From assembly GCA_029932755.1 (NCBI GenBank), contig JAOZPK010000102.1, positions 1-8,194 of the forward strand: a stretch of DNA of 8,194 nt, given 5' to 3'. This DNA comes from Candidatus Cloacimonadota bacterium. Lineage in GTDB: Bacteria; Cloacimonadota; Cloacimonadia; Cloacimonadales; TCS61. Shown piece after piece: positions 1 through 5,999 of the stretch (position 1 is the first letter of the stretch; each line of letters starts with the position of its first letter). A model generated the notes under the pieces. That model saw nothing but the letters and a program-made list of their open reading frames with translations. It searched no databases and was not told where the DNA came from. The position numbers and the translations under genes are program-made.

Positions 1-383
1 CCGGCATTATTATATTGCCAGGCTTCAATGTCGTAACGGTGTAGAGCATTTGCAAATCCAGCCGCTTCCAGAAGATGTTGCGCTTGTTTTGTGTAGTCAT
101 TACTCGCTTCAGCTTCTTTTACAGCATCTTTAGCAGAACGATATGAACTCCATAAATTTGCTTCATCTTCAATAACTTCTTTTTCAATAATTTCTTTTTC
201 AGAAATTTTTGCTGTTTGTTCTGTAGTTTTTTCTGCGATTGGTTCAGGTTCTGTTACAACAATAGAATCAGCTTTTTCTTCACTTTTAAGTGATTCCAAA
301 AGTTCCTGTTCAGTTCCTGACTCTTTTGGATTACATCCGATTATTAATAGTACAACAACTGCAAACATAAAATATTTTTTCAT
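1..383 (-). CDS. Putative lipoprotein with C-terminal TPR-like segment (partial, runs off left edge)
   Basis: The start codon is at 381-383 and the frame is open to the window edge, giving 127 complete codons. The N-terminus (MKKYFMF...) is a lipoprotein signal peptide: two Lys, a hydrophobic stretch, then the lipobox I14-I15-G16-C17, so Cys17 is the predicted lipidation site. Residues about 18-75 form a low-complexity linker rich in Glu, Lys, Thr and Ile with EKE repeats, probably an extended or coiled spacer from the membrane. From about residue 76 the sequence becomes helical (SSYRSAKDAVKEAEAS..., then LLEAAGFANAL and DIEAWQYNNAG), which looks like the start of a TPR-type repeat region. 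No specific function is recognised. A strong Shine-Dalgarno (GGAGGT, 388-393) precedes the ATG by 4 nt. The gene lies 18 nt after the ferritin-like gene, so the two are probably co-transcribed. The C-terminus is missing from the window. Confidence 0.8.
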   Translation of the reverse strand, partial: MKKYFMFAVVVLLIIGCNPKESGTEQELLESLKSEEKADSIVVTEPEPIAEKTTEQTAKISEKEIIEKEVIEDEANLWSSYRSAKDAVKEAEASNDYTKQAQHLLEAAGFANALHRYDIEAWQYNNA

Positions 384-387
384 TGTG

Positions 388-393
388 ACCTCC
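388..393 (-). promoter_or_regulatory. Shine-Dalgarno of the lipoprotein gene
   Basis: The minus strand reads GGAGGT, 4 nt upstream of the ATG at 381-383. It is a near-perfect anti-16S match and lies inside the 18-nt gap after the preceding gene, supporting independent initiation within an operon. Confidence 0.8.
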
Positions 394-401
394 ATTCTTA
401 A

Positions 402-890
402 TTAAAACGGTTCAAATCTATTTTTTTGCCAATAAGTATTTTCTGCTTCATCGGCAATTATAATTAGATTATCATAATGCTGTTTTTCCCAGGTTACCAT
501 TTTTTCAAAGAATTTTTTCAAGACTTCATTATCAGCTTGATCTGCTGATCTTTGATAGAATTCAAAAGCGTTCTTTTCTAAGAGTGTAGCTACAGAAATG
601 GCAGAAAATAGCATTTGATTTGAGCCGATCCTTTCAATGAAATTTTCCGAAAAGATCATGTTTTCTGCGTCTTTTGTATCGATTGCTTTCAAGGTTTCTT
701 CATTGTTTATAGATTTATAATATTCTAAAAGGTAATTGTAGTGTCTTTGTTCTTCTTCGACCATATTATTGAAAAAATTTATTACTTCTGTATCCTTAGA
801 GTTTGCAAGCGCACTCTGATAAATGTTTATGCTGTCCATCTCGCCTCGCATTGCATTTTTTAAAGCCGCTAATATTTCTTTATTTTCCAT
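402..890 (-). CDS. Ferritin-like diiron protein, rubrerythrin-type, without rubredoxin domain
   Basis: This 162-residue all-helical protein fits a four-helix ferritin-like diiron fold. Candidate iron ligands, numbered from the chosen start, are E17 in helix 1 (RGEMDSINIY), E47xxH50 in helix 2 (EEEQRHY), E105 and possibly E110 in helix 3 (LLEKNAFEFYQ), and E135xxH138 in helix 4 (WEKQHYDNL). The two ExxH motifs are the family hallmark. Classical rubrerythrin is about 190 residues and ends in a Cys4 rubredoxin domain; here there is no Cys at all, so only the diiron domain is present. Such proteins are cytoplasmic and usually linked to peroxide reduction or iron handling; which applies here is not shown. 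An in-frame ATG at 900-902 would add MEKE, but GGAG (897-900) overlaps that codon and sits 6 nt before the ATG at 888-890, so I chose the inner start. The stop is TAA. The lipoprotein gene follows after 18 nt. Confidence 0.87.
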   Translation of the reverse strand: MENKEILAALKNAMRGEMDSINIYQSALANSKDTEVINFFNNMVEEEQRHYNYLLEYYKSINNEETLKAIDTKDAENMIFSENFIERIGSNQMLFSAISVATLLEKNAFEFYQRSADQADNEVLKKFFEKMVTWEKQHYDNLIIIADEAENTYWQKNRFEPF

Positions 891-896
891 TTCTTT

Positions 897-900
897 CTCC
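897..900 (-). promoter_or_regulatory. Shine-Dalgarno deciding the ferritin-like gene start
   Basis: GGAG on the minus strand lies 6 nt before the ATG at 888-890 and overlaps the alternative upstream ATG at 900-902. That upstream ATG has no purine-rich site of its own, so this motif favours the 162-residue form. Confidence 0.6.
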
Positions 901-909
901 ATTCATTTA

Positions 910-936
910 ATTATAGATACGATATATTATCCACAA
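910..936 (-). promoter_or_regulatory. Possible promoter of the ferritin-like/lipoprotein operon
   Basis: A perfect TATAAT -10 hexamer lies at 910-915 on the minus strand, which would start transcription near 903 and leave a short leader before the ATG at 888-890. The best -35 candidates (TTGTGG at 931-936, spacer 15) are poor. In AT-rich DNA a lone TATAAT is weak evidence. Confidence 0.3.
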
Positions 937-1061
937 GTTGTTGATATTGCTTTTGAGTCAAATTTATTTTCTCACTGCTTAAAAGACCTAAGTTGTTTCA
1001 TTAAATTATGATTGACAATATCAGGTAAATCAGATGAGAAAATCTAGCAAAGGAACAATAG

Positions 1062-1148
1062 ATGAATAAGCTTGAAGAAGAATTAGAACTGCACATACAA
1101 ATGAAGTTTGATGAAAGCAACAAAAGCTTTATCGAAAAGTACAAGTAG
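1062..1148 (+). CDS. Doubtful 28-residue ORF
   Basis: ATG at 1062 opens a 28-codon frame (MNKLEEELELHIQMKF..., ending EKYK, stop TAG). An AAAGGA-like ribosome site lies at about 1049-1054, 7 nt upstream. The peptide is charged and predicted helical. After the TAG the same frame stays open for about 36 codons with hydrophobic, non-conserved-looking content, so it could be the start of a decayed gene. I recognise no family, and chance is quite possible at this length. Confidence 0.2.
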   Translation: MNKLEEELELHIQMKFDESNKSFIEKYK

Positions 1149-1436
1149 AGAATGCAGCAAGGTTGTATAATTTTATATATGGTGTTGCGATCTAGTTTAT
1201 TTCATTGTCTATTCTCTCTCATTTGCAGAAAAGTTTTCACCTTTTTATTTTAGTAATTATCCTTATTATAGATATCCTAATAAATTTATTTGGAAAATAT
1301 CACAACCTTGATTTAGCACGACTTCTTAAAATCCGTCTGTCTGTGATTTATATGATTATAATTATTATTTGTGCTGTTAGTGATCAATAAGTTAAGTTAT
1401 TGGATATTTATTGGAATTTAAAAGGGAAAGCCGTAA

Positions 1437-1462
1437 CGTTGCATAGCAGGAACTATGCAACG
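1437..1462. repeat. Perfect 10-bp inverted repeat (hairpin), 6-nt loop
   Basis: The arms CGTTGCATAG (1437-1446) and CTATGCAACG (1453-1462) are exact reverse complements around the loop CAGGAA. Neither side has the T-run of an intrinsic terminator. It lies 18 nt from the A-tract of the subtilase terminator, downstream of that gene. It could be an RNA stability hairpin, a protein-binding palindrome or a dispersed intergenic repeat. Confidence 0.65.
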
Positions 1463-1480
1463 AGACTAAATTAACCCTAC

Positions 1481-1505
1481 AAAAAAGCCCCGGCGAACCG
1501 GGGCT
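1481..1505 (-). terminator. Rho-independent terminator of the subtilase gene
   Basis: On the minus strand the RNA forms an 8-bp GC-rich stem, AGCCCCGG/CCGGGGCU, with a UUCG loop (left arm 1498-1505, right arm 1486-1493), followed directly by a U-run (1481-1485). It begins 33 nt after the subtilase stop codon. On the plus strand the hairpin is followed only by AAATTTT, so it acts mainly for the minus strand. Confidence 0.9.
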
Positions 1506-1513
1506 AAATTTTA

Positions 1514-1537
1514 GCAGCTAATTACTAACAGCTAATT
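1514..1537. repeat. Short 9-bp direct repeat
   Basis: CAGCTAATT occurs at 1515-1523 and again at 1529-1537, between the subtilase stop and its terminator. The period is 14 bp. It is too short to assign a role. Confidence 0.4.
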
Positions 1538-1538
1538 G

Positions 1539-4500
1539 CTATTTCAATAAGATCATTTTTCTTGCAGATGAATAGTTTTTAGAATCTATTTTATAGAAGT
1601 AAATTCCACTTGAAACAGCTTTATTGTTATTATCTCTACCATTCCATGATGTAAAGTGAACACCTTCCTGCAAGCTCTCTGAGATCAGAGTTCTCACAAG
1701 CTGCCCGCGTGTGTTGTAAATTTTCAAGTTCACAAAACCATCTTCCTTGATACTGAAACTGATATTAGTATCAGGATTGAATGGGTTAGGATAGTTCTTG
1801 CCCAGCTCATTTATAAAGATTGGAACTACTTCCGGTTCAGTTCCCGATGTAGGATCGAAAGCATTACCTGTTCTTTGGGGGTTACGTTTGAAGTTTGCCC
1901 AACGTATTTGGCCAACAGGATTTTTGTAATCGATCAGATAGTATGATATTTGGTTTGCTACCAATATTTCAATATCATCATCATCATCAGCTAATCCTAA
2001 AGCAGGAGCTACTTTAATAGGATTTCCTAAATTTATTGGGAACATAAAGGTTTCATTTCCTGTGATATCTATTGAATGTAGATCTCCTGCATCATCTCCA
2101 AATACAATGTCAGGAGTTCCATTTGCGTCCATATCAACTATAACAGGAGTAGATTCAACTATTTCACCAATATCAACCGGGAAATTTGGAAGATTATTCC
2201 CAGCTTGGTCTACAAGATAAATTTTACCTGTTTGATCTATAAAACAAATATCGCTAGTTCCATTATTATCGAAATCCGTAGCTACCAATCCTGTACGAAT
2301 TTGAGCACCTACATCCAAATCCCAGATAAGAGAACCGTCATTATCTATCACATAAACAACACCTAAGGTTGTGGCAATCATTACTTCGGGATCATTATCG
2401 GTATCTGCGTTAAATATACTAGGACCCTGAACTGAACCTAAACCGATATCGTAAGGCCAACCGGAAAGATTGGAACCCGTATTGGAAGAGATCGCATTTA
2501 GAGAACCTGTAACTGTTGTTACTATAACTTCAAGATTTCCATCACCATTCAAATCAGCCACAGCAGCAGAAGACATTACTGGAGCACTCAGAGAAGCCGG
2601 AAAATTAGCATAGGAGGTGCCATCTGAGTTTATTATGTGAACCGCTCCAGCTGGGTATGTACAAATAATAACTTCCATTGTGCCATTATCATCAACGTCA
2701 GCGATCATCGGATTACTCTTTAAAATTCCACCTGCTTCATAATCAAAAATAATATTTCCACCATTATCATAAGCGATCACATGACCAGCATCATTACCAA
2801 TAACAATATCTTCAATGTTGTCACCATCTACAAAACCGACTGCAACAGCAACTGCAATATTAGAACCGGTATCAATAGGGAATGGGGCAACAGGTGTTCC
2901 ATCTGCATCCATAACATGGATCATTCCTTCATAATCACCGAAGATTATTTCTCTTGAACCATCATCCTCAAGGTCTACAATAGCCCCGCTCGATGTAGAA
3001 GCACTTCCTAAAACCAAAGGCCAGCCAGCTTGAGCCAGGGTTAGTTCAACCATTAGTTCAAGTTCTGCTACATAAGGCCAGGCAGCACTCGGATTAGCCG
3101 AAATGGTCATGATAAAAGGAATGGAATAATCAGAGAGTTCGGGAGGTGTTTCAAAGCTAAAAGGATCACCTGAATTCCAGCCGTTAGATCCTGAAGAAAT
3201 ATCTGAATAAGTAATTTCATCATTGAGTATTGTTACTTCAGCAACTTCACAACTGAGGGTAGCCGTAATATCTTCTGCATCAAGCCAGAATTCGTCATTT
3301 TCTATATTGATAGAAAGGTTTATAACTTCACCAGGATTTGGAACTCCATCACCGTCACCAGTTTGTTCGGTTATTGCAATTTCTGCAATAGAGAGTTTGG
3401 GGATAAGATCGTACATTGCGCCTTTAAAAGAATTAACACGTCCGGTTCCCAACATGCCAACGTACATTGGATCATTAACATCTTCTATATCATCGCATGT
3501 GTATTCCAATCTGGTTTTTAATTCTGTAGGTGTTAAATCTGGATGTAAAGATTTAATAAGACCAGCAACACCGGCTGCAACTGGAGAAGCCATCGAGGTT
3601 CCATTAAAATATGCATAACCATTTCCACCTATTATTGTAGAGTATATATTTGATCCCGGTGCAGAAACATCAACCGTGGTTCCATAATTTGAAAAATTGG
3701 ATTTCACATCACTATCCGGTCCGGTAGATGCAACACAAACAGCGTTAGTAGCATTACTTGGATAATGGGGAATTGTACCAAGGTTGTTATTATCATTACC
3801 TGCGGCGCAAACTACAATTGCACCTTGAGCTATGGCATGATTAACAGCAATATTAGCTGTAGATGAACCACCAGTACCGTTACTTCCCCAACTACAGTTT
3901 ATGATATCAGCACCTGAATCTGCACAATAATAAATTCCAGCATAACCGTTTTGGATATAAGGAGAGTATGTAAAATCAGGTGAATGGCGGGATGAAATTA
4001 ACTTAACATTCATCATGGGACCAGTTACACCAAGGTTATTATCTCCTACTGCACCAGCACATCCGGCTACATGAGTTCCATGGTCATTGTCGACATATCC
4101 CTGATAAGATTGGTTATTATTATTATAAAAATTCCAACCAATGCAATCATCAACAAATCCATTTCCATCATCATCTAAACCATTACCACCGGAAACAGTT
4201 CCATTTGTCCAGTTTATAGTCATGGCATTTCCACCGGATGTAGAATTAAGTTCAGGTTCATTGATCCAGATATTATCCTGCAGGTCAGGATGGTTCCATT
4301 TGATACCGGAGTCTACAATGCCGATAATAACGTCATCACTTCCCGTTGTATAATCCCAAGCGGGTTCGCTTTGTATAAACTGATGAAGCCACTGTGAATC
4401 ATAAGAAGTATCATTGGGAATGTAATCCATTTTGAGAATCGGTGAATATTCAGCATAAATGATATTTGGATCATCAGCAAGTGTTTTCAATGCTGCTTCG

Positions 4501-4835
4501 ATATTGTCATTACTTTCCAGAACGATGGTATAAATACATCTTGGATATAATCCGTTATCATTCCAATCGAGATCTTTCAGGGCCTTAACCATCTGATCAA
4601 GATCAACAATACGATAATCTTCTGCAATTCTGTCAAAACTCGCAATACCGGTTTTAACAAAACCATCATTCATCTCATAATCCAGGATACATTCTCTATT
4701 GCCAATAGCATCCCATTCAAATCCCACAATTATTTGTTTGGGGTAAAAATAATCCTCATTAAATGGAATTATCTCATTGGCAAAAAGCGATATTAAAAAT
4801 AACACAATTACAATAAATAAAAATAACTTTTTCAT
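1539..4835 (-). CDS. Secreted subtilisin-family (S8) serine protease with beta-propeller-like repeats and T9SS-type sorting domain
   Basis: This 1098-residue exported protease has a signal peptide (1 to about 19, MKKLFLFIVI..., then FANE). Residues about 20-140 are a propeptide-like region; IYTIVLESND to IIYAEYSP resembles the I9/fervidolysin-type inhibitor fold. The S8 catalytic domain (about 145-475) shows Asp175 (IVDSG), His252 (DHGTHVAG), oxyanion Asn347 (CAAGN) and Ser414 (NGTSMASP), so it should be active. An Asp/Gly-rich loop at 218-230 (GLDDDGNGFVDD) probably binds calcium. A linker with DGDGVPNPGE (494-503) leads into a beta-sandwich (about 480-600). Residues about 610-965 hold eight FG-GAP/VCBS-like Asp-rich motifs (near 621, 670, 713, 761, 811, 854, 901 and 950), suggesting a calcium-binding propeller. 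The C-terminus (about 1010-1098) is a FlgD-like/type A sorting domain with YPNPFNP and the tail KMILLK. AAGGAG (4841-4846) lies 5 nt before the ATG; the stop is TAG, followed by a terminator. Substrate is unknown; the role may be extracellular protein degradation or cargo processing. Confidence 0.95.
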   Translation of the reverse strand: MKKLFLFIVIVLFLISLFANEIIPFNEDYFYPKQIIVGFEWDAIGNRECILDYEMNDGFVKTGIASFDRIAEDYRIVDLDQMVKALKDLDWNDNGLYPRCIYTIVLESNDNIEAALKTLADDPNIIYAEYSPILKMDYIPNDTSYDSQWLHQFIQSEPAWDYTTGSDDVIIGIVDSGIKWNHPDLQDNIWINEPELNSTSGGNAMTINWTNGTVSGGNGLDDDGNGFVDDCIGWNFYNNNNQSYQGYVDNDHGTHVAGCAGAVGDNNLGVTGPMMNVKLISSRHSPDFTYSPYIQNGYAGIYYCADSGADIINCSWGSNGTGGSSTANIAVNHAIAQGAIVVCAAGNDNNNLGTIPHYPSNATNAVCVASTGPDSDVKSNFSNYGTTVDVSAPGSNIYSTIIGGNGYAYFNGTSMASPVAAGVAGLIKSLHPDLTPTELKTRLEYTCDDIEDVNDPMYVGMLGTGRVNSFKGAMYDLIPKLSIAEIAITEQTGDGDGVPNPGEVINLSINIENDEFWLDAEDITATLSCEVAEVTILNDEITYSDISSGSNGWNSGDPFSFETPPELSDYSIPFIMTISANPSAAWPYVAELELMVELTLAQAGWPLVLGSASTSSGAIVDLEDDGSREIIFGDYEGMIHVMDADGTPVAPFPIDTGSNIAVAVAVGFVDGDNIEDIVIGNDAGHVIAYDNGGNIIFDYEAGGILKSNPMIADVDDNGTMEVIICTYPAGAVHIINSDGTSYANFPASLSAPVMSSAAVADLNGDGNLEVIVTTVTGSLNAISSNTGSNLSGWPYDIGLGSVQGPSIFNADTDNDPEVMIATTLGVVYVIDNDGSLIWDLDVGAQIRTGLVATDFDNNGTSDICFIDQTGKIYLVDQAGNNLPNFPVDIGEIVESTPVIVDMDANGTPDIVFGDDAGDLHSIDITGNETFMFPINLGNPIKVAPALGLADDDDDIEILVANQISYYLIDYKNPVGQIRWANFKRNPQRTGNAFDPTSGTEPEVVPIFINELGKNYPNPFNPDTNISFSIKEDGFVNLKIYNTRGQLVRTLISESLQEGVHFTSWNGRDNNNKAVSSGIYFYKIDSKNYSSARKMILLK

Positions 4836-4840
4836 AACTA

Positions 4841-4846
4841 CTCCTT
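4841..4846 (-). promoter_or_regulatory. Shine-Dalgarno of the subtilase gene
   Basis: AAGGAG on the minus strand lies 5 nt before the ATG at 4833-4835, which fixes the start of the signal peptide. Confidence 0.8.
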
Positions 4847-4948
4847 ATAATTAATTTTTTTATTTTTGAAATAAGTGAAAACAATATAACACTCATATTT
4901 CTAATAAACTGCATATAAAGAAATTATATACTATTTATTTAGTTTTTA

Positions 4949-4978
4949 ATAAAAATAGAAACTCAATATATTTGTCAA
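4949..4978 (-). promoter_or_regulatory. Candidate promoter of the subtilase gene
   Basis: A consensus -35 (TTGACA, 4973-4978) is followed after 18 nt by a weak -10 (TTTTAT, 4949-4954). A perfect TATAAT also lies closer to the gene (4923-4928) but without a good -35. Either would give an untranslated leader of roughly 80-110 nt. The assignment is tentative in such AT-rich DNA. Confidence 0.3.
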
Positions 4979-5068
4979 GAAAAGCAAAGAGTTCTATTTA
5001 AATAAATATCCACAAGCATATATGCAAAAATTGTTCCGCAATATACAAAGACTATGTCAATAACAGTT

Positions 5069-5097
5069 TTGACTTTACAAATATTCATAATTATTAA
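5069..5097 (+). promoter_or_regulatory. Candidate promoter of the methyltransferase gene
   Basis: TTGACT (5069-5074) and TATTAA (5092-5097) are separated by 17 nt. Transcription would start about 5104, only a few bases before the ATG at 5109. This agrees with the absence of a Shine-Dalgarno and suggests a nearly leaderless mRNA. Confidence 0.4.
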
Positions 5098-5108
5098 ATT
5101 GCTCTCTT

Positions 5109-5951
5109 ATGAAAAAGGTAATAGAATGTAATTATAGATTATTAGATTGTGGTGAATTTGAGAAATTAGAACAAATTGGAGAAGTAATTATTCGCCGACC
5201 TGCGTTACAGGCTACATGGAAGCAAAAACTTGGTAATGATATTTGGAAGCATTATCATGCTAAATTTGATCAAGCAAAAAATATATGGACTAATGTTCCA
5301 GATGGAAAGTTGCCATATTTTGAATATAACAATTTAACTTTTGAGCTAAGATTATCTCCCAATCGGCAGATAGGTATATTCCCTGAGCAATTAATAAATT
5401 GGCAGTGGCTGAGAGAAGTGATCTCTCAAGCAACCCGACCTCTGAATATCTTAAATGGATTTGCCTATACAGGAGTATCCACGCTTATTTCATCTACAAA
5501 AGGGACTAGTCTCACCCACATTGATGCTTCTTCAAGCAGTGTGAATTGGGCAAAACAGAACTGCCGGTTATCTAATTTGGAAAATAATAATATCCGTTGG
5601 ATCGTTGATGATATAATTACTTTTCTTTCTCGTGAGGTTAAACGTGGTTTTGTTTATGATGGAATAATCTTGGATCCACCTGCTTTTGGTCATGGGAAAA
5701 AAGGGGCTATTTGGAAGATAGGAAGAGATTTGCCAAAATTAATGAAATTAGTTGATAAACTTTTAAGTAACAATCCGGAATTTATAATTCTATCATGTCA
5801 TGATAAAAATTATAAACATCATGAATTACAAGATGAACTTATAAAATTACAAAGGTTAAAAAACGGAAAAATTGAAACAATAGACTTAACAATTGAATCT
5901 GAAACCGGTAATAATCTAACTGCTGGAAAATGTGCCAGATGGAAAAAATAA
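5109..5951 (+). CDS. Class I SAM-dependent methyltransferase, RlmI/COG1092-like, without PUA domain
   Basis: This 280-residue cytoplasmic enzyme is predicted to transfer a methyl group from S-adenosylmethionine. The N-terminus (YRLLDCGEFEKLEQIGEVIIRRPALQ) matches the opening I know from stand-alone COG1092 relatives. The Rossmann core shows motif I at 114-122 (ILNGFAYTG), the ribose-binding acidic residue D139 (HIDAS), acidic residues D167-D168 after strand 3, and motif IV at 189-194 (DPPAFG) followed by HGKKGAIWKI, a family signature. Cys230 (ILSCHDKN) lies where m5C methyltransferases may carry a catalytic Cys, so a cytosine-C5 rRNA target is possible but unproven. E. coli RlmI is about 400 residues with an N-terminal PUA domain; that domain is absent here. 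The ATG at 5109 is the first in frame after a stop at 5088-5090, yet no GGAG-like site precedes it. The TAA stop forms the base of the terminator stem. It is divergent from the subtilase and convergent with the next gene. Confidence 0.88.
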   Translation: MKKVIECNYRLLDCGEFEKLEQIGEVIIRRPALQATWKQKLGNDIWKHYHAKFDQAKNIWTNVPDGKLPYFEYNNLTFELRLSPNRQIGIFPEQLINWQWLREVISQATRPLNILNGFAYTGVSTLISSTKGTSLTHIDASSSSVNWAKQNCRLSNLENNNIRWIVDDIITFLSREVKRGFVYDGIILDPPAFGHGKKGAIWKIGRDLPKLMKLVDKLLSNNPEFIILSCHDKNYKHHELQDELIKLQRLKNGKIETIDLTIESETGNNLTAGKCARWKK

Positions 5952-5976
5952 AACGCCCCAACAAAAGGGCGTTTTA
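5949..5976. terminator. Bidirectional rho-independent terminator between convergent genes
   Basis: A 10-bp stem (TAAAACGCCC, 5949-5958, with GGGCGTTTTA, 5967-5976) encloses an 8-nt loop. T-rich tracts follow on both strands: GTTTTATTTA on plus, and TTTTATTTTTT on minus. It therefore can end the methyltransferase mRNA and, 23 nt beyond its stop, the mRNA of the minus-strand gene at 6000-8189. The stop codon of the methyltransferase is part of the stem. Confidence 0.88.
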
Positions 5977-5999
5977 TTTATACTGTAATGTAAAACTAT

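Larger units (their letters stand above)
903..1480. other. Long intergenic region, mostly without recognisable genes
   Basis: About 580 bases separate the ferritin-like gene from the terminator of the subtilase. The region is AT-rich, with no convincing conserved ORF on either strand. It holds the possible operon promoter near 910-936, one tiny ORF with a plausible ribosome site (1062-1148) and a perfect hairpin (1437-1462). A TTG-initiated hydrophobic reading frame at 1205-1390 on the plus strand has no ribosome site and looks like AT-rich noise. No tRNA or rRNA signature was seen. Confidence 0.6.
4836..5108. other. Divergent intergenic promoter region
   Basis: This 273-base, very AT-rich spacer lies between the divergently transcribed subtilase (minus) and methyltransferase (plus). 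It contains promoter-like hexamers on both strands, listed separately. I saw no ORF, RNA gene or convincing riboswitch fold in it. Confidence 0.7.

Noticed and set aside
927..935. Perfect DnaA-box 9-mer TTATCCACA, with a near copy at 5006-5014 (ATATCCACA)
   Set aside because: Single isolated boxes occur by chance; no cluster, no AT-rich unwinding repeats and no dnaA/dnaN neighbours, so there is no support for a replication origin.
1205..1390. Hydrophobic plus-strand ORF (TTG start, 61 residues)
   Set aside because: No ribosome site, a TTG start, and an Ile/Leu-rich composition expected by chance from AT-rich DNA; no recognisable family.
3223..3618. Plus-strand ORF of 131 residues inside the subtilase gene
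   Set aside because: Antisense shadow of the protease coding sequence, with no ribosome site or recognisable domain; the minus frame carries the catalytic motifs.
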